From NCBI GenBank assembly GCA_947631105.1, contig CANRKD010000004.1:1-45077 (forward strand): a DNA stretch of 45,077 bases. Direction: 5' to 3'. Below the pieces are notes generated by a model. That model had not been told where the DNA came from. It did no database searches and worked only from the letters and a program-made list of their open reading frames with translations. Origin of the DNA: an uncultured Bacilli bacterium. GTDB lineage: Bacteria > Bacillota_I > Bacilli_A > RF39 > UBA660. Made by a program: the position numbers and the translations under genes. Positions 1 to 9,698 of this stretch are shown one piece after another. The first letter of the stretch is position 1. Each line of letters starts with the position of its first letter.

Positions 1-1107
1 AAAATATTTTTTAACCATAGAAATCGTACGATTTACTAAGTTTCCTAAAATATTCACTAAATCTCCATTAATTCGCTCAATTAATAAATCTTTAGTAAAG
101 ACTCCATCCGTGGCAAAAGGAATTTCATGTAACAAATAATAACGAACAGCATCAACACCAAATTCGTATACTAAATCATCTGCATATAACACATTTCCTT
201 TAGATTTACTCATCTTTCCATCCGCCATAATAAGCCATGGGTGACCAAATACTTGTTTTGGAAACGGTAAATCTAAACTCATTAGAAAACAAGGCCAATA
301 AATCGTATGAAAGCGAATAATATCTTTACCAATCAAATGTAAGTCTGCTGGCCAACGATATTGAAATTCTTCACTGCTACCATCCGGATCATATCCGATA
401 TTTGTAATATAGTTAGTTAAAGCATCTAACCATACATAAACTACATGTTTAGGGTCAAAATCTACTGGAATTCCCCAAGAAAAAGAAGTACGAGATACAC
501 ATAAATCTTGTAAACCGGGTTTTAAAAAATTATTAATCATTTCATTCTTACGAGATTCTGGTTGTATAAATTCTGGATGTTTTTCAATATATTCTATTAA
601 ACGATCTTGATATTTACTTAATTTAAAAAAGTATGCCTCTTCACTTTTTAATTCTACTTCTCTGCCACAATCAGGGCATTTTCCTTCTAGAAGTTGGCTT
701 TCTGTCCAAAATGATTCACACGGTGTACAATAAAGACCCTTATATTCTCCTAAATAAATATCTCCTTGATCATACATTTTTTTGAATATTTTTTTAACAA
801 TTTTTTCATGATTTAAATCAGTAGTTCTTACAAATTTATCATAACTTGTATTCATAATATCCCAAATTTCTTTAATTTGACTTGCAATTTCATCTACAAA
901 TTCTTTTGGTGTGACTCCTATTTCTTTTGCTTTTAATTCAATTTTTTCTCCATGTTCATCAGTTCCAGTTTGAAAATATACATCATATCCTTTTAAACGT
1001 TTATAACGTGCAATCGCATCTGCAAGAACAATTTCATATGTATTACCAATATGCGGTTTTCCGGATGTATAAGCAATGGCTGTTGTAATATAATATTTTT
1101 CTTTCAT
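1..1107 (-). CDS. metG: Methionyl-tRNA synthetase, C-terminal part truncated by window edge
   Basis: Not in the ORF track (runs off the edge). Reverse strand from ATG at 1107 reads MKEKYYITTAIAYTSGKPHIGNTYEIVLADAIARYKRLKGYDVYFQTGTDEHGEKIE..., with Zn knuckle CTPCESFWTESQLLEGKCPDC and KMSKSKGN. Confidence 0.96.
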   Translation of the reverse strand, partial: MKEKYYITTAIAYTSGKPHIGNTYEIVLADAIARYKRLKGYDVYFQTGTDEHGEKIELKAKEIGVTPKEFVDEIASQIKEIWDIMNTSYDKFVRTTDLNHEKIVKKIFKKMYDQGDIYLGEYKGLYCTPCESFWTESQLLEGKCPDCGREVELKSEEAYFFKLSKYQDRLIEYIEKHPEFIQPESRKNEMINNFLKPGLQDLCVSRTSFSWGIPVDFDPKHVVYVWLDALTNYITNIGYDPDGSSEEFQYRWPADLHLIGKDIIRFHTIYWPCFLMSLDLPFPKQVFGHPWLIMADGKMSKSKGNVLYADDLVYEFGVDAVRYYLLHEIPFATDGVFTKDLLIERINGDLVNILGNLVNRTISMVKKYF

Positions 1108-1577
1108 TTTCTTTCCTCTTTTCTAAGTTTTTTTCGACTACTACCTTGATAAATCACTTTTTCTAAATAATTATTAATAATGGTTTTAGAAGGAATACAT
1201 AAATTATTGGGTAAATCCTCTAAAGAAAAAAAGTCATAAGAAACTTGTTCTTCTGAATGTCCTAAATTTATTTCTCCGATAAATTTATTTGCTAAAAAAC
1301 CTATAGTCACAAAATGTGCATAATTGTTTATATCATCTGCTATTGAAACTATTTCTAATTCAACAATATCTAAATTTGTTTCTTCTTTAACTTTTCTTTT
1401 TGCTGCCTCCAATAAAGTTTCTCCGTACTTTACTTTTCCTGCTGGTAAAGTCCAAGTTCCTTCAAGATGCATATCACTTTTAGCCTTATCTGGATTAGCA
1501 TTTCTTAAAAGCAACAATACTTCGTTATTTTCATTGAATAACATTACTCCAATTCCTACACCTGGCATTTCAAGCAT
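1104..1577 (-). CDS. NUDIX hydrolase (MutT-like)
   Basis: Nudix box GKVKYGETLLEAAKRKVKEETNLDI; stop overlaps metG start (ATGA). Confidence 0.9.
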   Translation of the reverse strand: MLEMPGVGIGVMLFNENNEVLLLLRNANPDKAKSDMHLEGTWTLPAGKVKYGETLLEAAKRKVKEETNLDIVELEIVSIADDINNYAHFVTIGFLANKFIGEINLGHSEEQVSYDFFSLEDLPNNLCIPSKTIINNYLEKVIYQGSSRKKLRKEERK

Positions 1578-1592
1578 TATAAACCTCCTAAA

Positions 1593-1790
1593 AAAAGAAA
1601 AAAATCATAAACTAAGGGCGAAAAAAACCGCGGTACCACCTTAATTCATGATTTTATCATGCGCTTTAAATTCGTAACGAGAATGACTCGATTTAGTTCC
1701 AGAACCATGTTCACAAATTTTCTTTTATTTGTTTTCACCAACCACAAATTCTCTTTAAAAAAGAAAAAAAGCTACTCTTTCCTTCATCGC
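1593..1790 (-). promoter_or_regulatory. T-box riboswitch, Met (AUG) specifier
   Basis: Minus strand GCGATGAAGGAAAGAGTAGC...GGTTGGTGAAAA...GTGAACATGGTTCT...AAGGTGGTACCGCGG. T-box sequence at 1628-1642; candidate specifier ATG at 1706-1708 after GAAC and before a purine; followed by terminator and NUDIX-metG. Confidence 0.93.
1603..1652 (-). terminator. T-box intrinsic terminator
   Basis: ATCATGAATTAAGG ... CCTTAGTTTATGAT stem followed by TTTTTTT; 5' arm mutually exclusive with the T-box antiterminator. Confidence 0.85.
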
Positions 1791-1822
1791 TAATTAAAAT
1801 TATAGTAACATAAATTCAGCTA

Positions 1823-2347
1823 CTAAGCAATATCAATTTTACTAATAATTATGTTAGATAGTAATTTTAATAAATCAAACTGATATTCTGGAATAGAACT
1901 TTCTTCTTGATACAATAAAATAAGTCCTAAACAATCAATAGAAGAAATAATAGGTAAAATCAAAAAATACCCTGTTAAACTTTCTTCTTTAAAAGTATAT
2001 GTTTCTAAACTACTTTTTGATACTGATTCTCGATTATGAATATACTTTATTAACTTTTCGCCAATATCTTGGCCTGCAACAATTGATTTTACACCAGAAT
2101 AAAGAACTTTATCTCGATCCGTAATTATAATTTTAAAATTATACGTATTATCTACAATATTAGCCAAATTTTTAACTATTTCACTATAATCTTGCATTTT
2201 AGAATATTTTTTTAATAAAATATGATCATTTTCTACAAATATTTCTAAATTTTCGCCATCTCGTATTCCTAAATTTCTTCGAATTTCTTTAGGCAAAACA
2301 ATTCTTCCTAATTCATCAATTTTTCTAATAACTCCTGTAGATTTCAA
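1823..2347 (-). CDS. spoVT: Stage V sporulation protein T (AbrB N-terminal domain plus GAF-like C-terminal domain)
   Basis: MKSTGVIRKIDELGRIVLPKEIRRNLGIRDGENLEIFVE swapped-hairpin AbrB domain plus about 110-aa C-terminal domain; location near mfd as in Bacillus. Confidence 0.88.
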   Translation of the reverse strand: MKSTGVIRKIDELGRIVLPKEIRRNLGIRDGENLEIFVENDHILLKKYSKMQDYSEIVKNLANIVDNTYNFKIIITDRDKVLYSGVKSIVAGQDIGEKLIKYIHNRESVSKSSLETYTFKEESLTGYFLILPIISSIDCLGLILLYQEESSIPEYQFDLLKLLSNIIISKIDIA

Positions 2348-2436
2348 AAGAAAACCAACTCCTCTGTTTTTTAGTTTGAGTAAAGTTGATTTTTTTATTC
2401 GAAAATATTTATAAAAATACTGTATTTTGACAACAA

Positions 2437-3000
2437 TTAATTTTCTATAATTTCTTCTACATCTAAATAATATCCTAAAACTTCGCCAACATCCGTGATT
2501 TTTCCTTTAACAATTATGTCTTGATCTTTTTTTAATGTTTTTAATTTTTCTTTTTGATCATTATTTTTAATATCACAATGTATTCCTAATATATCCCACT
2601 CATCTGTTGAGGACATTAAAGAAAAATACTTCATATCAGAATCAATAGTTCCTAATTTCCCACTAATTTCAACATATTTTTTATAATATTTTTCTTTTGC
2701 ATTAGCGGCATTACTTTCTAAATCTTCATCTAAATCATCTTTAGTAACTTTCATATATTCTTTTATTTCTTCTTTATCTTCTTGATTAGTAAATGTCTCC
2801 TCAGTCTTAACTATAGAAGAACTTTCAGATTCAGAACTTTCATTACTAACACTATTAATAACTATACAAACAAACAAAAATATTAATATAAGTGCTAATT
2901 TAGAAAATTGTTGCTTTGAACCACATTTTGGACAAACTTTTGCACTTTTATTAATTTCTTCTTTACATTTTTTACAAATTTTAGACTTTTCTTTATTCAT
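2437..3000 (-). CDS. Zinc-ribbon membrane protein with OB-fold (tRNA_anti-like) C-terminal domain
   Basis: KICKKCKEEINKSAKVCPKCGSKQ, one TM segment, then YVEISGKLGTIDSD...DQDIIVKGKITDVGEVLGYYLDV. Confidence 0.7.
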   Translation of the reverse strand: MNKEKSKICKKCKEEINKSAKVCPKCGSKQQFSKLALILIFLFVCIVINSVSNESSESESSSIVKTEETFTNQEDKEEIKEYMKVTKDDLDEDLESNAANAKEKYYKKYVEISGKLGTIDSDMKYFSLMSSTDEWDILGIHCDIKNNDQKEKLKTLKKDQDIIVKGKITDVGEVLGYYLDVEEIIEN

Positions 3001-3095
3001 TATTTTCTCCTTTCCAAAACAATTATACCATCAAAACTTCATACAGACGACATATTTTTTGAAAAAATTATGGAATAATTCTTAAAAGAAAGAAA

Positions 3096-3347
3096 GTGAA
3101 TCCTTTGAACAGTCGATATTCTAAAGAAAATTTATCTTTAATGGTAAGAAAAAATATAAGAAAATATAGACTTATGAGAAAATACACACTTCAAGAATTA
3201 GCAGATTTAACTGGATTAACTCACGGATATGTCAGAGATCTAGAATGTTTATCAATCGATAAGACTCCATTATTAGAAACAATAGGTAAATTTGCTGATG
3301 CTTTAGAAATAGATATAAGACAATTATTTGATGATATAAAAAATTAG
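3096..3347 (+). CDS. XRE-family HTH regulator
   Basis: GTG start; IRKYRLMRKYTLQELADLTGLTHGYVRDLECLSIDKTPLLETIGKFADALEIDIRQLF. Confidence 0.8.
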   Translation: MNPLNSRYSKENLSLMVRKNIRKYRLMRKYTLQELADLTGLTHGYVRDLECLSIDKTPLLETIGKFADALEIDIRQLFDDIKN

Positions 3348-3381
3348 AAGATGTTGTTTTTTAATTCTTAACATCTTCTAA
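3344..3381. terminator. Convergent (bidirectional) terminator between XRE gene and mfd
   Basis: 12-bp perfect stem TTAGAAGATGTT / AACATCTTCTAA flanked by A/T runs; the right arm lies inside the last mfd codons. Confidence 0.65.
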
Positions 3382-6300
3382 ATCTTTTAAAATAATTTCT
3401 AATAAAGGTACAATAGAGTATAAAAAATGTTTATCATTAGTTCTTAAATTTAGAGTAATTACTATCCTTTTATTAACATATTTAAATTTAAAATTAGGAT
3501 TAATATTATAGGATTCTAAAAATAATTTATCTCCTTTTATTAAATTGGAATATTTTTCTGGAATTTCAATTTCAATAGATCGTTCACTTTGATGAACATT
3601 AGTTATTTCTAAACTTTTTGCCAGTTTTTCAAACCATTCTTCATACATATAAATTTCCATATCTTCAGTAATTCTACCAAACCTATCTTCTAAAATACGT
3701 TTAATTCTTTGTAATGACTCTTTATTTTCTACTTCATTTATCAGTTGATGAATTTCTATTTTCACTTCTTCATCACTTACATAATCATCACTAATATGAG
3801 TACTTACATTTATTAAAGATTTTGTATCATTATCTTCTTCTTCAACTTGTTCTCCATTTAAACGCCTAATTTCTTCATCAATCATTTGCATATAAAGAGA
3901 AATACCAACAGAATCTACAAACCCTGCCTGTTCACTACCTAAAATATCTCCAGCACCTCTTAAAGACAAATCACGCATAGCAATACGATAGCCACTACCA
4001 AGCTCAGTAAAATCTTTAATTGCTTGTAAACGTTTAACAGCAATATCATTTAAAACTTTTTTCTTATCATATAATAAATATGCATATGCAATACGATCGC
4101 TTCTTCCTACTCTACCTCGCAATTGATACAATTGACTTAATCCAAAATGATCAGCATCATAAATAATTAAAGTATTTGCATTAGGAATATCTATACCAGT
4201 TTCAATAATAGTTGTACATACTAAAATATCAAATTCTTGATTTATAAATGCCTCCATTATTGAATCTAATTCTTTTTTAGTCATTTGGCCATGAGCAAAA
4301 TTAATATTAGCTTCCGGAATCATTAAACGTACGCGATTGCAAAATTCTTCAATAAAAGCTACTTTATTATACAAAATAAATATTTGTCCTTTACGAGATA
4401 ATTCTTTATAAATTGCATCTTTAACTATCAAATCGTTCTCACTAGTAACATAAGTTTGAACAGGATAACGATTTATAGGAGCTGTATCAATAATAGATAA
4501 ATCTCTTAATCCACTCATCGCCATTTTTAAAGTTCGAGGAATAGGTGTTGCAGATAAAGTTAAAACATTAACATCATTTTTAAATTCTTTAATTTTTTCT
4601 TTATGGGTTACACCAAAACGTTGCTCCTCATCTACAACAAGTAATCCTAAATCTTTACAATGAATATCATTACTTAACAAGCGATGTGTTCCGAAAAGAA
4701 TATCTATTTTACCACTTTTTAAATCTTCTAAAATTTTTTTTGTTTCTTTTTGAGAAGTAAAACGATTCAATAAGGCAATTACTATAGGATAAGAAGAAAA
4801 ACGTTTTAAAGCTGAAGTATATTGTTGTTTAGATAAAATAGTGGTTGGACATAAATACAATACTTGCTTATTATTTAAAACTGTTTTAAATACAGCCCGA
4901 AATGCTACTTCTGTTTTTCCAAATCCAACATCCCCGCACAATAAACGATCCATTGGAATTTGACTACGTAAATCTGACTGAACTTCTTCTATAGCTCGAA
5001 GTTGATCCTTCGTTTCTACATACGGAAATTCTGTTGCAAACACTTCTTCTTCAGGATAATCAATATAAGAAACTCCTTTTGTATTACTTCGAATAGCATA
5101 CAATTTCATTAGTTCTTCTGAAATATCTCGAATTTTCTTTTGAACTTGTCTTTTCTTAATTTCCCAAGCAGTACTATTTAATTTATTAATTTTTGGTTTA
5201 AGACCATCATTATCTGTATATTTAAAAATAGTATTAATTTTCTCTACTGGAATATATACTTTATCACTTCCATAATAATTAATTTGAATAAAATCTTTCA
5301 TTAAACCTTTTTGATTTAAAGTAACGACGCCATTATAAATTCCTATTCCATGACTTCGGTGAACTACATAATCTCCAAGTTTTAAATTATTAACAGAATT
5401 TACTTTTTTTCCTATTTTTAATGTATTACGATACTTAATTTGAACATTTTTTACTTCATCTATATCATATTCCGATAATACTACTAAATTATTAATTTCA
5501 AAACCACGGTTTAATCGTTTCATAATAATCGTTACTCCATTTTCAACTGGAGTATCTTTTAAAAGAGCATTAGGAAATAATGTCATAATATGCTTTTTCT
5601 GAGACTCCTTAGATAAACAAAAAACCACCGATTTTTTATTGATTAACCATAAATGCACTTTATCTTTTAACAATTCATAATTTCCTCTAAAATTATCAAT
5701 ATCTAAAGATATAAAACGTTTTAAAGGATAAGAAGAATTAGATAAATTATTTAAATGATCTAAAAATATTAATTTATTTGAAAACATTTCCTCCAATGTA
5801 AACATATACTTTTCTTCAATAGAAATATTATTTGTCTCTTTATATTCTAAAATATCTTCACACATTTTTTTATAACCAGCTTCTATTTGCTCATAATCCT
5901 TAAATATTATTATAGGATCATTTAAATAACTTAATAGAGAGCTATGTTCCCTATTGATTACTTCTTTATAAGGATAAATAGTAAATTTAGAGATATTTTG
6001 AAGTGATAATTGACTATTTTCATCAAAATAACGAATAGATTCAATAATATCCCCAAAAAATTCTATCCGAATTGGATGATCCTCATCAATAGGAAAAATA
6101 TCTAATATAAATCCTCGAACAGCATAATCACCTGTAGATGTTACTATGCTATCTCTTTTATAGCCAAATTCATCGAGTAGTGTTATAATTTCTTCACGAT
6201 TTATGGAATGATTTATTATTAAATTTAATTCTTGTTTCTCCTTTTTTGAAGGCAAAAATTTCAAATAACCCGACAAATTGGTTACTACTATGTGCGGTTC

Positions 6301-6588
6301 TTTTTGTAGTAAACGTAATGTCTCTAATCTTTTTACTTGCAAATCAGGAGATTGTGCCAATGCTACACTTGATAAAAAATCATCCATTGGAAAAAGAAGT
6401 ACATCATTTGTATATGTACTTAACAAAGAAAATAATTTATTACACTCAAATAAAGAATTAGTAACCACTAATAAATTATCTTTATATGAAGTAAACATCT
6501 TTAAAATATATTGTACATTTAATTCCTCAGTTAAACCAGTTATTCGTAGATTCAAATCTTTAGGAAAATTTTGCCATAACCATTTCAT
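3361..6588 (-). CDS. mfd: Transcription-repair coupling factor Mfd
   Basis: 1075 aa; RID domain (GDYVVHRSHGIGIYNG), RecG-like helicase motifs GDVGFGKTEVAFRA, VVDEEQRFGV, QLRGRVGRS. Confidence 0.97.
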   Translation of the reverse strand: MKWLWQNFPKDLNLRITGLTEELNVQYILKMFTSYKDNLLVVTNSLFECNKLFSLLSTYTNDVLLFPMDDFLSSVALAQSPDLQVKRLETLRLLQKEPHIVVTNLSGYLKFLPSKKEKQELNLIINHSINREEIITLLDEFGYKRDSIVTSTGDYAVRGFILDIFPIDEDHPIRIEFFGDIIESIRYFDENSQLSLQNISKFTIYPYKEVINREHSSLLSYLNDPIIIFKDYEQIEAGYKKMCEDILEYKETNNISIEEKYMFTLEEMFSNKLIFLDHLNNLSNSSYPLKRFISLDIDNFRGNYELLKDKVHLWLINKKSVVFCLSKESQKKHIMTLFPNALLKDTPVENGVTIIMKRLNRGFEINNLVVLSEYDIDEVKNVQIKYRNTLKIGKKVNSVNNLKLGDYVVHRSHGIGIYNGVVTLNQKGLMKDFIQINYYGSDKVYIPVEKINTIFKYTDNDGLKPKINKLNSTAWEIKKRQVQKKIRDISEELMKLYAIRSNTKGVSYIDYPEEEVFATEFPYVETKDQLRAIEEVQSDLRSQIPMDRLLCGDVGFGKTEVAFRAVFKTVLNNKQVLYLCPTTILSKQQYTSALKRFSSYPIVIALLNRFTSQKETKKILEDLKSGKIDILFGTHRLLSNDIHCKDLGLLVVDEEQRFGVTHKEKIKEFKNDVNVLTLSATPIPRTLKMAMSGLRDLSIIDTAPINRYPVQTYVTSENDLIVKDAIYKELSRKGQIFILYNKVAFIEEFCNRVRLMIPEANINFAHGQMTKKELDSIMEAFINQEFDILVCTTIIETGIDIPNANTLIIYDADHFGLSQLYQLRGRVGRSDRIAYAYLLYDKKKVLNDIAVKRLQAIKDFTELGSGYRIAMRDLSLRGAGDILGSEQAGFVDSVGISLYMQMIDEEIRRLNGEQVEEEDNDTKSLINVSTHISDDYVSDEEVKIEIHQLINEVENKESLQRIKRILEDRFGRITEDMEIYMYEEWFEKLAKSLEITNVHQSERSIEIEIPEKYSNLIKGDKLFLESYNINPNFKFKYVNKRIVITLNLRTNDKHFLYSIVPLLEIILKDLEDVKN

Positions 6589-7142
6589 AATTTATCCCTA
6601 CTTTGATAATAATTAACAGTTTTATCAAATCCATCTTTTATAAAAGAAGAAATAATATTAAAATATAAATCCATATGATTATCTATATATTCTCTTTCTT
6701 CTTTTGTAAATTTACCTAACACATAATTTATAGTATCTCCAGATTTTGAATGAGAAATACCAATTTTCAATCGACAAAAAGATTGCGTTTTTAAATATTG
6801 AATTATAGACTTTATGCCATTATGTCCACCAGAAGAACTATTTACTTTTAATTTAAAAGTTTGAAAAGGCAAATCCATATCATCATGAATAATTAAAATA
6901 TCTTCAGGAGATATATTATAAAAATTAACTGCTTGAGAAACAGATATGCCGGAATTATTCATATAAGTTAATGGTTTTAGAAACAATACTTTCTCTCCAT
7001 CAATAGATTGAATTTGATACATTCCTTCAAACTTATTTTTCCACTCATTTTTTAAAAAAGAGTCTAAAATCATAAATCCAATATTATGCCTTGTATTCTC
7101 ATACTCTTTTCCCGGATTCCCTAAACCTACTATTAATTTCAT
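6585..7142 (-). CDS. pth: Peptidyl-tRNA hydrolase
   Basis: MKLIVGLGNPGKEYENTRHNIGFMILD; HDDMDLPF; GGHNGIKSI. Confidence 0.97.
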   Translation of the reverse strand: MKLIVGLGNPGKEYENTRHNIGFMILDSFLKNEWKNKFEGMYQIQSIDGEKVLFLKPLTYMNNSGISVSQAVNFYNISPEDILIIHDDMDLPFQTFKLKVNSSSGGHNGIKSIIQYLKTQSFCRLKIGISHSKSGDTINYVLGKFTKEEREYIDNHMDLYFNIISSFIKDGFDKTVNYYQSRDKL

Positions 7143-7146
7143 ATGA

Positions 7147-7854
7147 TCACTCCCTAAAAATATTTTTAAAAGATTTATTATTTTCTATAAATAATGGAGG
7201 CAAAACTTTTAAACCATTTTTTGCTCCTTTTACACATTTGATCAAAACTATAATAGCATCTTTATCATTTTTTGTATAAACAAATTGTATTTTTTTAGCT
7301 ACAATGTTATATTTTTCACATAAATATAATATTTCTTCTAATCGTTGAGGAATATGAACTAAAAAAAAACTCCCCTTATTTTTAAGAGCATAATTTGCAG
7401 TATTAAATAATTGCTCTAAGGTTAATAATAATTCATGCCTTGCTATAGCCTTAGTGACATTATTATTAATTTTAGAGTTTTTTACATATTTAAAATATGG
7501 CGGATTTACTACAATTATATCAAAATTATTTCCCGGGAAATAATTTTTTATATTTTTTATATCATCATTAATAATATTAATCTGATTTTCTTTATGATTC
7601 ACAATAATTGATTCTTTTGCCAATTGATAAATTTTTTTTTGAATTTCAAAAGAAACAATGCTATTTGAATAATAATAAGACAAAATTAGAGAAACAGCAG
7701 CATTGCCACTACAAAGTTCTAAAATAGAATCTGATTTATGCACATTATCCACAAATTCTGCTAATAAAATAGAATCTAAAGAAAATTTAAATGAATTATC
7801 ATCCTGAAAAATTTTATAGTTTTCATAATCATACAAATCATTTAACTTCTTCAT
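7147..7854 (-). CDS. tRNA1(Val) (adenine(37)-N6)-methyltransferase, YabB/TrmN6-like
   Basis: SAM motif LELCSGNAAVSLIL, NPPYFK; synteny ricT-trmN6-pth. Confidence 0.87.
   Translation of the reverse strand: MKKLNDLYDYENYKIFQDDNSFKFSLDSILLAEFVDNVHKSDSILELCSGNAAVSLILSYYYSNSIVSFEIQKKIYQLAKESIIVNHKENQINIINDDIKNIKNYFPGNNFDIIVVNPPYFKYVKNSKINNNVTKAIARHELLLTLEQLFNTANYALKNKGSFFLVHIPQRLEEILYLCEKYNIVAKKIQFVYTKNDKDAIIVLIKCVKGAKNGLKVLPPLFIENNKSFKNIFRE
7522..7547. promoter_or_regulatory. Noc-binding site (NBS), within trmN6 coding sequence
   Basis: 26-bp perfect palindrome AAAATTATTTCCCGGGAAATAATTTT with core ATTTCCCGGGAAAT (7528-7541), identical to the B. subtilis Noc consensus. Confidence 0.85.
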
Positions 7855-8629
7855 TTTTTAAATCAATCTCCACTATTTCATTTCCTATATCTACTTTAAT
7901 TTTACGATTTAATATATCTACAAATACAACTTTACCTTCTATTTCATCATATTTTACTTTGGAACCAACATTAGGTATTCCTTTACGAGATTCAAAATAG
8001 TTAGCATCCTCATATGCTAAACAACACAATAATCTACCACAAACTCCATTAATTTTTGTTGGATTTAAAGCTAAATTCTGATTTTTAGCCATATTCATTG
8101 TAACAGATTCCAATGTTTTTAAAAAAGAACTACAACATAAATTTCTACCACATTGACCAATTCCACCCACTGAACAAGCCTTATCACGTGCACCTATTTG
8201 ACGTAACTCAATACGGGTTTTATATAAACTAGCTAACTTTTTCGTTAATTCTCTAAAATCCACCCTTTCATCGGCAGTAAATTGAAATAAAAGTTGTTTT
8301 CTATCAAACGTGTATGCGGATGATAAAAATTTCATTTCTAATCCTAATTCTTTTGACAAAATTTCTGCTGTTTTTAATGCTTGATCAGCTTCTTTTAAAT
8401 TTTTTAAATATAATTGATAATCTTTTTTGGAAGCTACACGAATAATTTTTTTAATATTTTCAGGCAATTCTTTAACTTCAGATTCTTTTATTTTTTCAAC
8501 AACTTGACCATATTGTAAACCTTTTTCAGTTTCTACAATAACATTCAAATTCAAATTTATATCCATATCTTCCGCATTAAAATAATATATTTTTCCACTA
8601 TTACTAAATTTTACTCCATATAAATTCAT
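7838..8629 (-). CDS. ricT: PSP1-domain protein RicT (YaaT)
   Basis: CSVGGIGQCGRNLCCSSFL...NGVCGRLLCCLAYE cysteine clusters; synteny with holB. Confidence 0.93.
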   Translation of the reverse strand: MNLYGVKFSNSGKIYYFNAEDMDINLNLNVIVETEKGLQYGQVVEKIKESEVKELPENIKKIIRVASKKDYQLYLKNLKEADQALKTAEILSKELGLEMKFLSSAYTFDRKQLLFQFTADERVDFRELTKKLASLYKTRIELRQIGARDKACSVGGIGQCGRNLCCSSFLKTLESVTMNMAKNQNLALNPTKINGVCGRLLCCLAYEDANYFESRKGIPNVGSKVKYDEIEGKVVFVDILNRKIKVDIGNEIVEIDLKNEEVK

Positions 8630-8630
8630 A

Positions 8631-9464
8631 TTAGTCCTCCAAGCTCAAAACATAATAATCCAACAATAAATTTATATTAACATTATAATTTAATTTATCT
8701 ATTATTTCATTAATTAATTGAATTCTTTGAATAATTTCAGTTACAGATAAAGTTTTCAATTTATTTAAATTAGTATAATGTAAACTTCCATTTAATAAAT
8801 CTAAATATATTTGTAAAATAATTTGAAAAAATTGAATCATTTGATTTTTATCTAATCTAGAATCAATGATTTTCTTGTTAATAAGTATGCTTTTATTTTT
8901 TATTATCTCTACATCATAAATATAAGAAATTGCTTTTTGGAATAATTCTTCATTTAAAATTTCCGAACTTTTTTCTTCATAATAACATTTAATAAGTTCA
9001 CAACGACTTTTTATTGTACTTATAACATTTTCTTTATTATTGGTTATTAAAAATCCAATAATATTTTCTTCAGGTTCTTCAATAAATTTCAAAATTGTAT
9101 TTGCTGATGAAGCATTAAATTTCTCAGCATCATTAATAACATAAGTATTATATTTAGAAACATATGGTTTGTGAGTAAAGAAAAATTTTAGTTCTTCCAT
9201 TTGACTTTTTTTAATAGCTTGTCCATCTGGATAAATAACAAATAAAGTTGGTAAAGTATTAGATTCAATTAAATGACAAATATTACACTTTTGACATTCT
9301 TCTTCATATGTTTTAGGACAATTGATATATTTTATTATTTGTAATACATCATTTAAGGCCATTTCTTTATTGTTTGTTTCAATTAAAAAAATATGAGAAA
9401 GTTTATTCTCATGATATCTATTTTTCATTTGATTGATATTTGAATTTTTAATCATTTTTATCAC
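8631..9464 (-). CDS. holB: DNA polymerase III delta' subunit
   Basis: AAA+-like clamp loader: CPKTYEEECQKCNICHLIES, SSANTILKFIEEPEENIIGFLITNN, STIKSRCE. Confidence 0.88.
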   Translation of the reverse strand: MIKMIKNSNINQMKNRYHENKLSHIFLIETNNKEMALNDVLQIIKYINCPKTYEEECQKCNICHLIESNTLPTLFVIYPDGQAIKKSQMEELKFFFTHKPYVSKYNTYVINDAEKFNASSANTILKFIEEPEENIIGFLITNNKENVISTIKSRCELIKCYYEEKSSEILNEELFQKAISYIYDVEIIKNKSILINKKIIDSRLDKNQMIQFFQIILQIYLDLLNGSLHYTNLNKLKTLSVTEIIQRIQLINEIIDKLNYNVNINLLLDYYVLSLED

Positions 9465-9468
9465 CTAT

Positions 9469-9657
9469 TTATCTTATAATAAAAAACATTGCAATTAAAG
9501 ATAATAATCCAGGAATACCTAAAAATGCTGTTGTCCCTAATGTAAATATATTAATAGGAATCAATACATTTAACGAATTTACTAATAAATCTAAACCATA
9601 TAAAATTAAAAAAGCAAAAACAACTTTTCGAACTAGATTAAAAACAATTTTTAACAT
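9469..9657 (-). CDS. bofA: Pro-sigmaK processing inhibitor BofA family protein
   Basis: 62 aa, two hydrophobic segments, NIFTLGTTAFLGIPGLLSLIAM; located next to recR as in Bacillus. Confidence 0.82.
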   Translation of the reverse strand: MLKIVFNLVRKVVFAFLILYGLDLLVNSLNVLIPINIFTLGTTAFLGIPGLLSLIAMFFIIR

Positions 9658-9698
9658 TGGACAATCACCTATAATAAATATATTTAAAAATTAAAAAC

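Noticed and set aside
1324-1644. Plus-strand ORF of 106 aa
   Set aside because: Antisense of the NUDIX gene and T-box; no RBS or family signature.
6246-6616. Plus-strand ORFs 6246-6461 and 6278-6616
   Set aside because: Antisense shadows of mfd.
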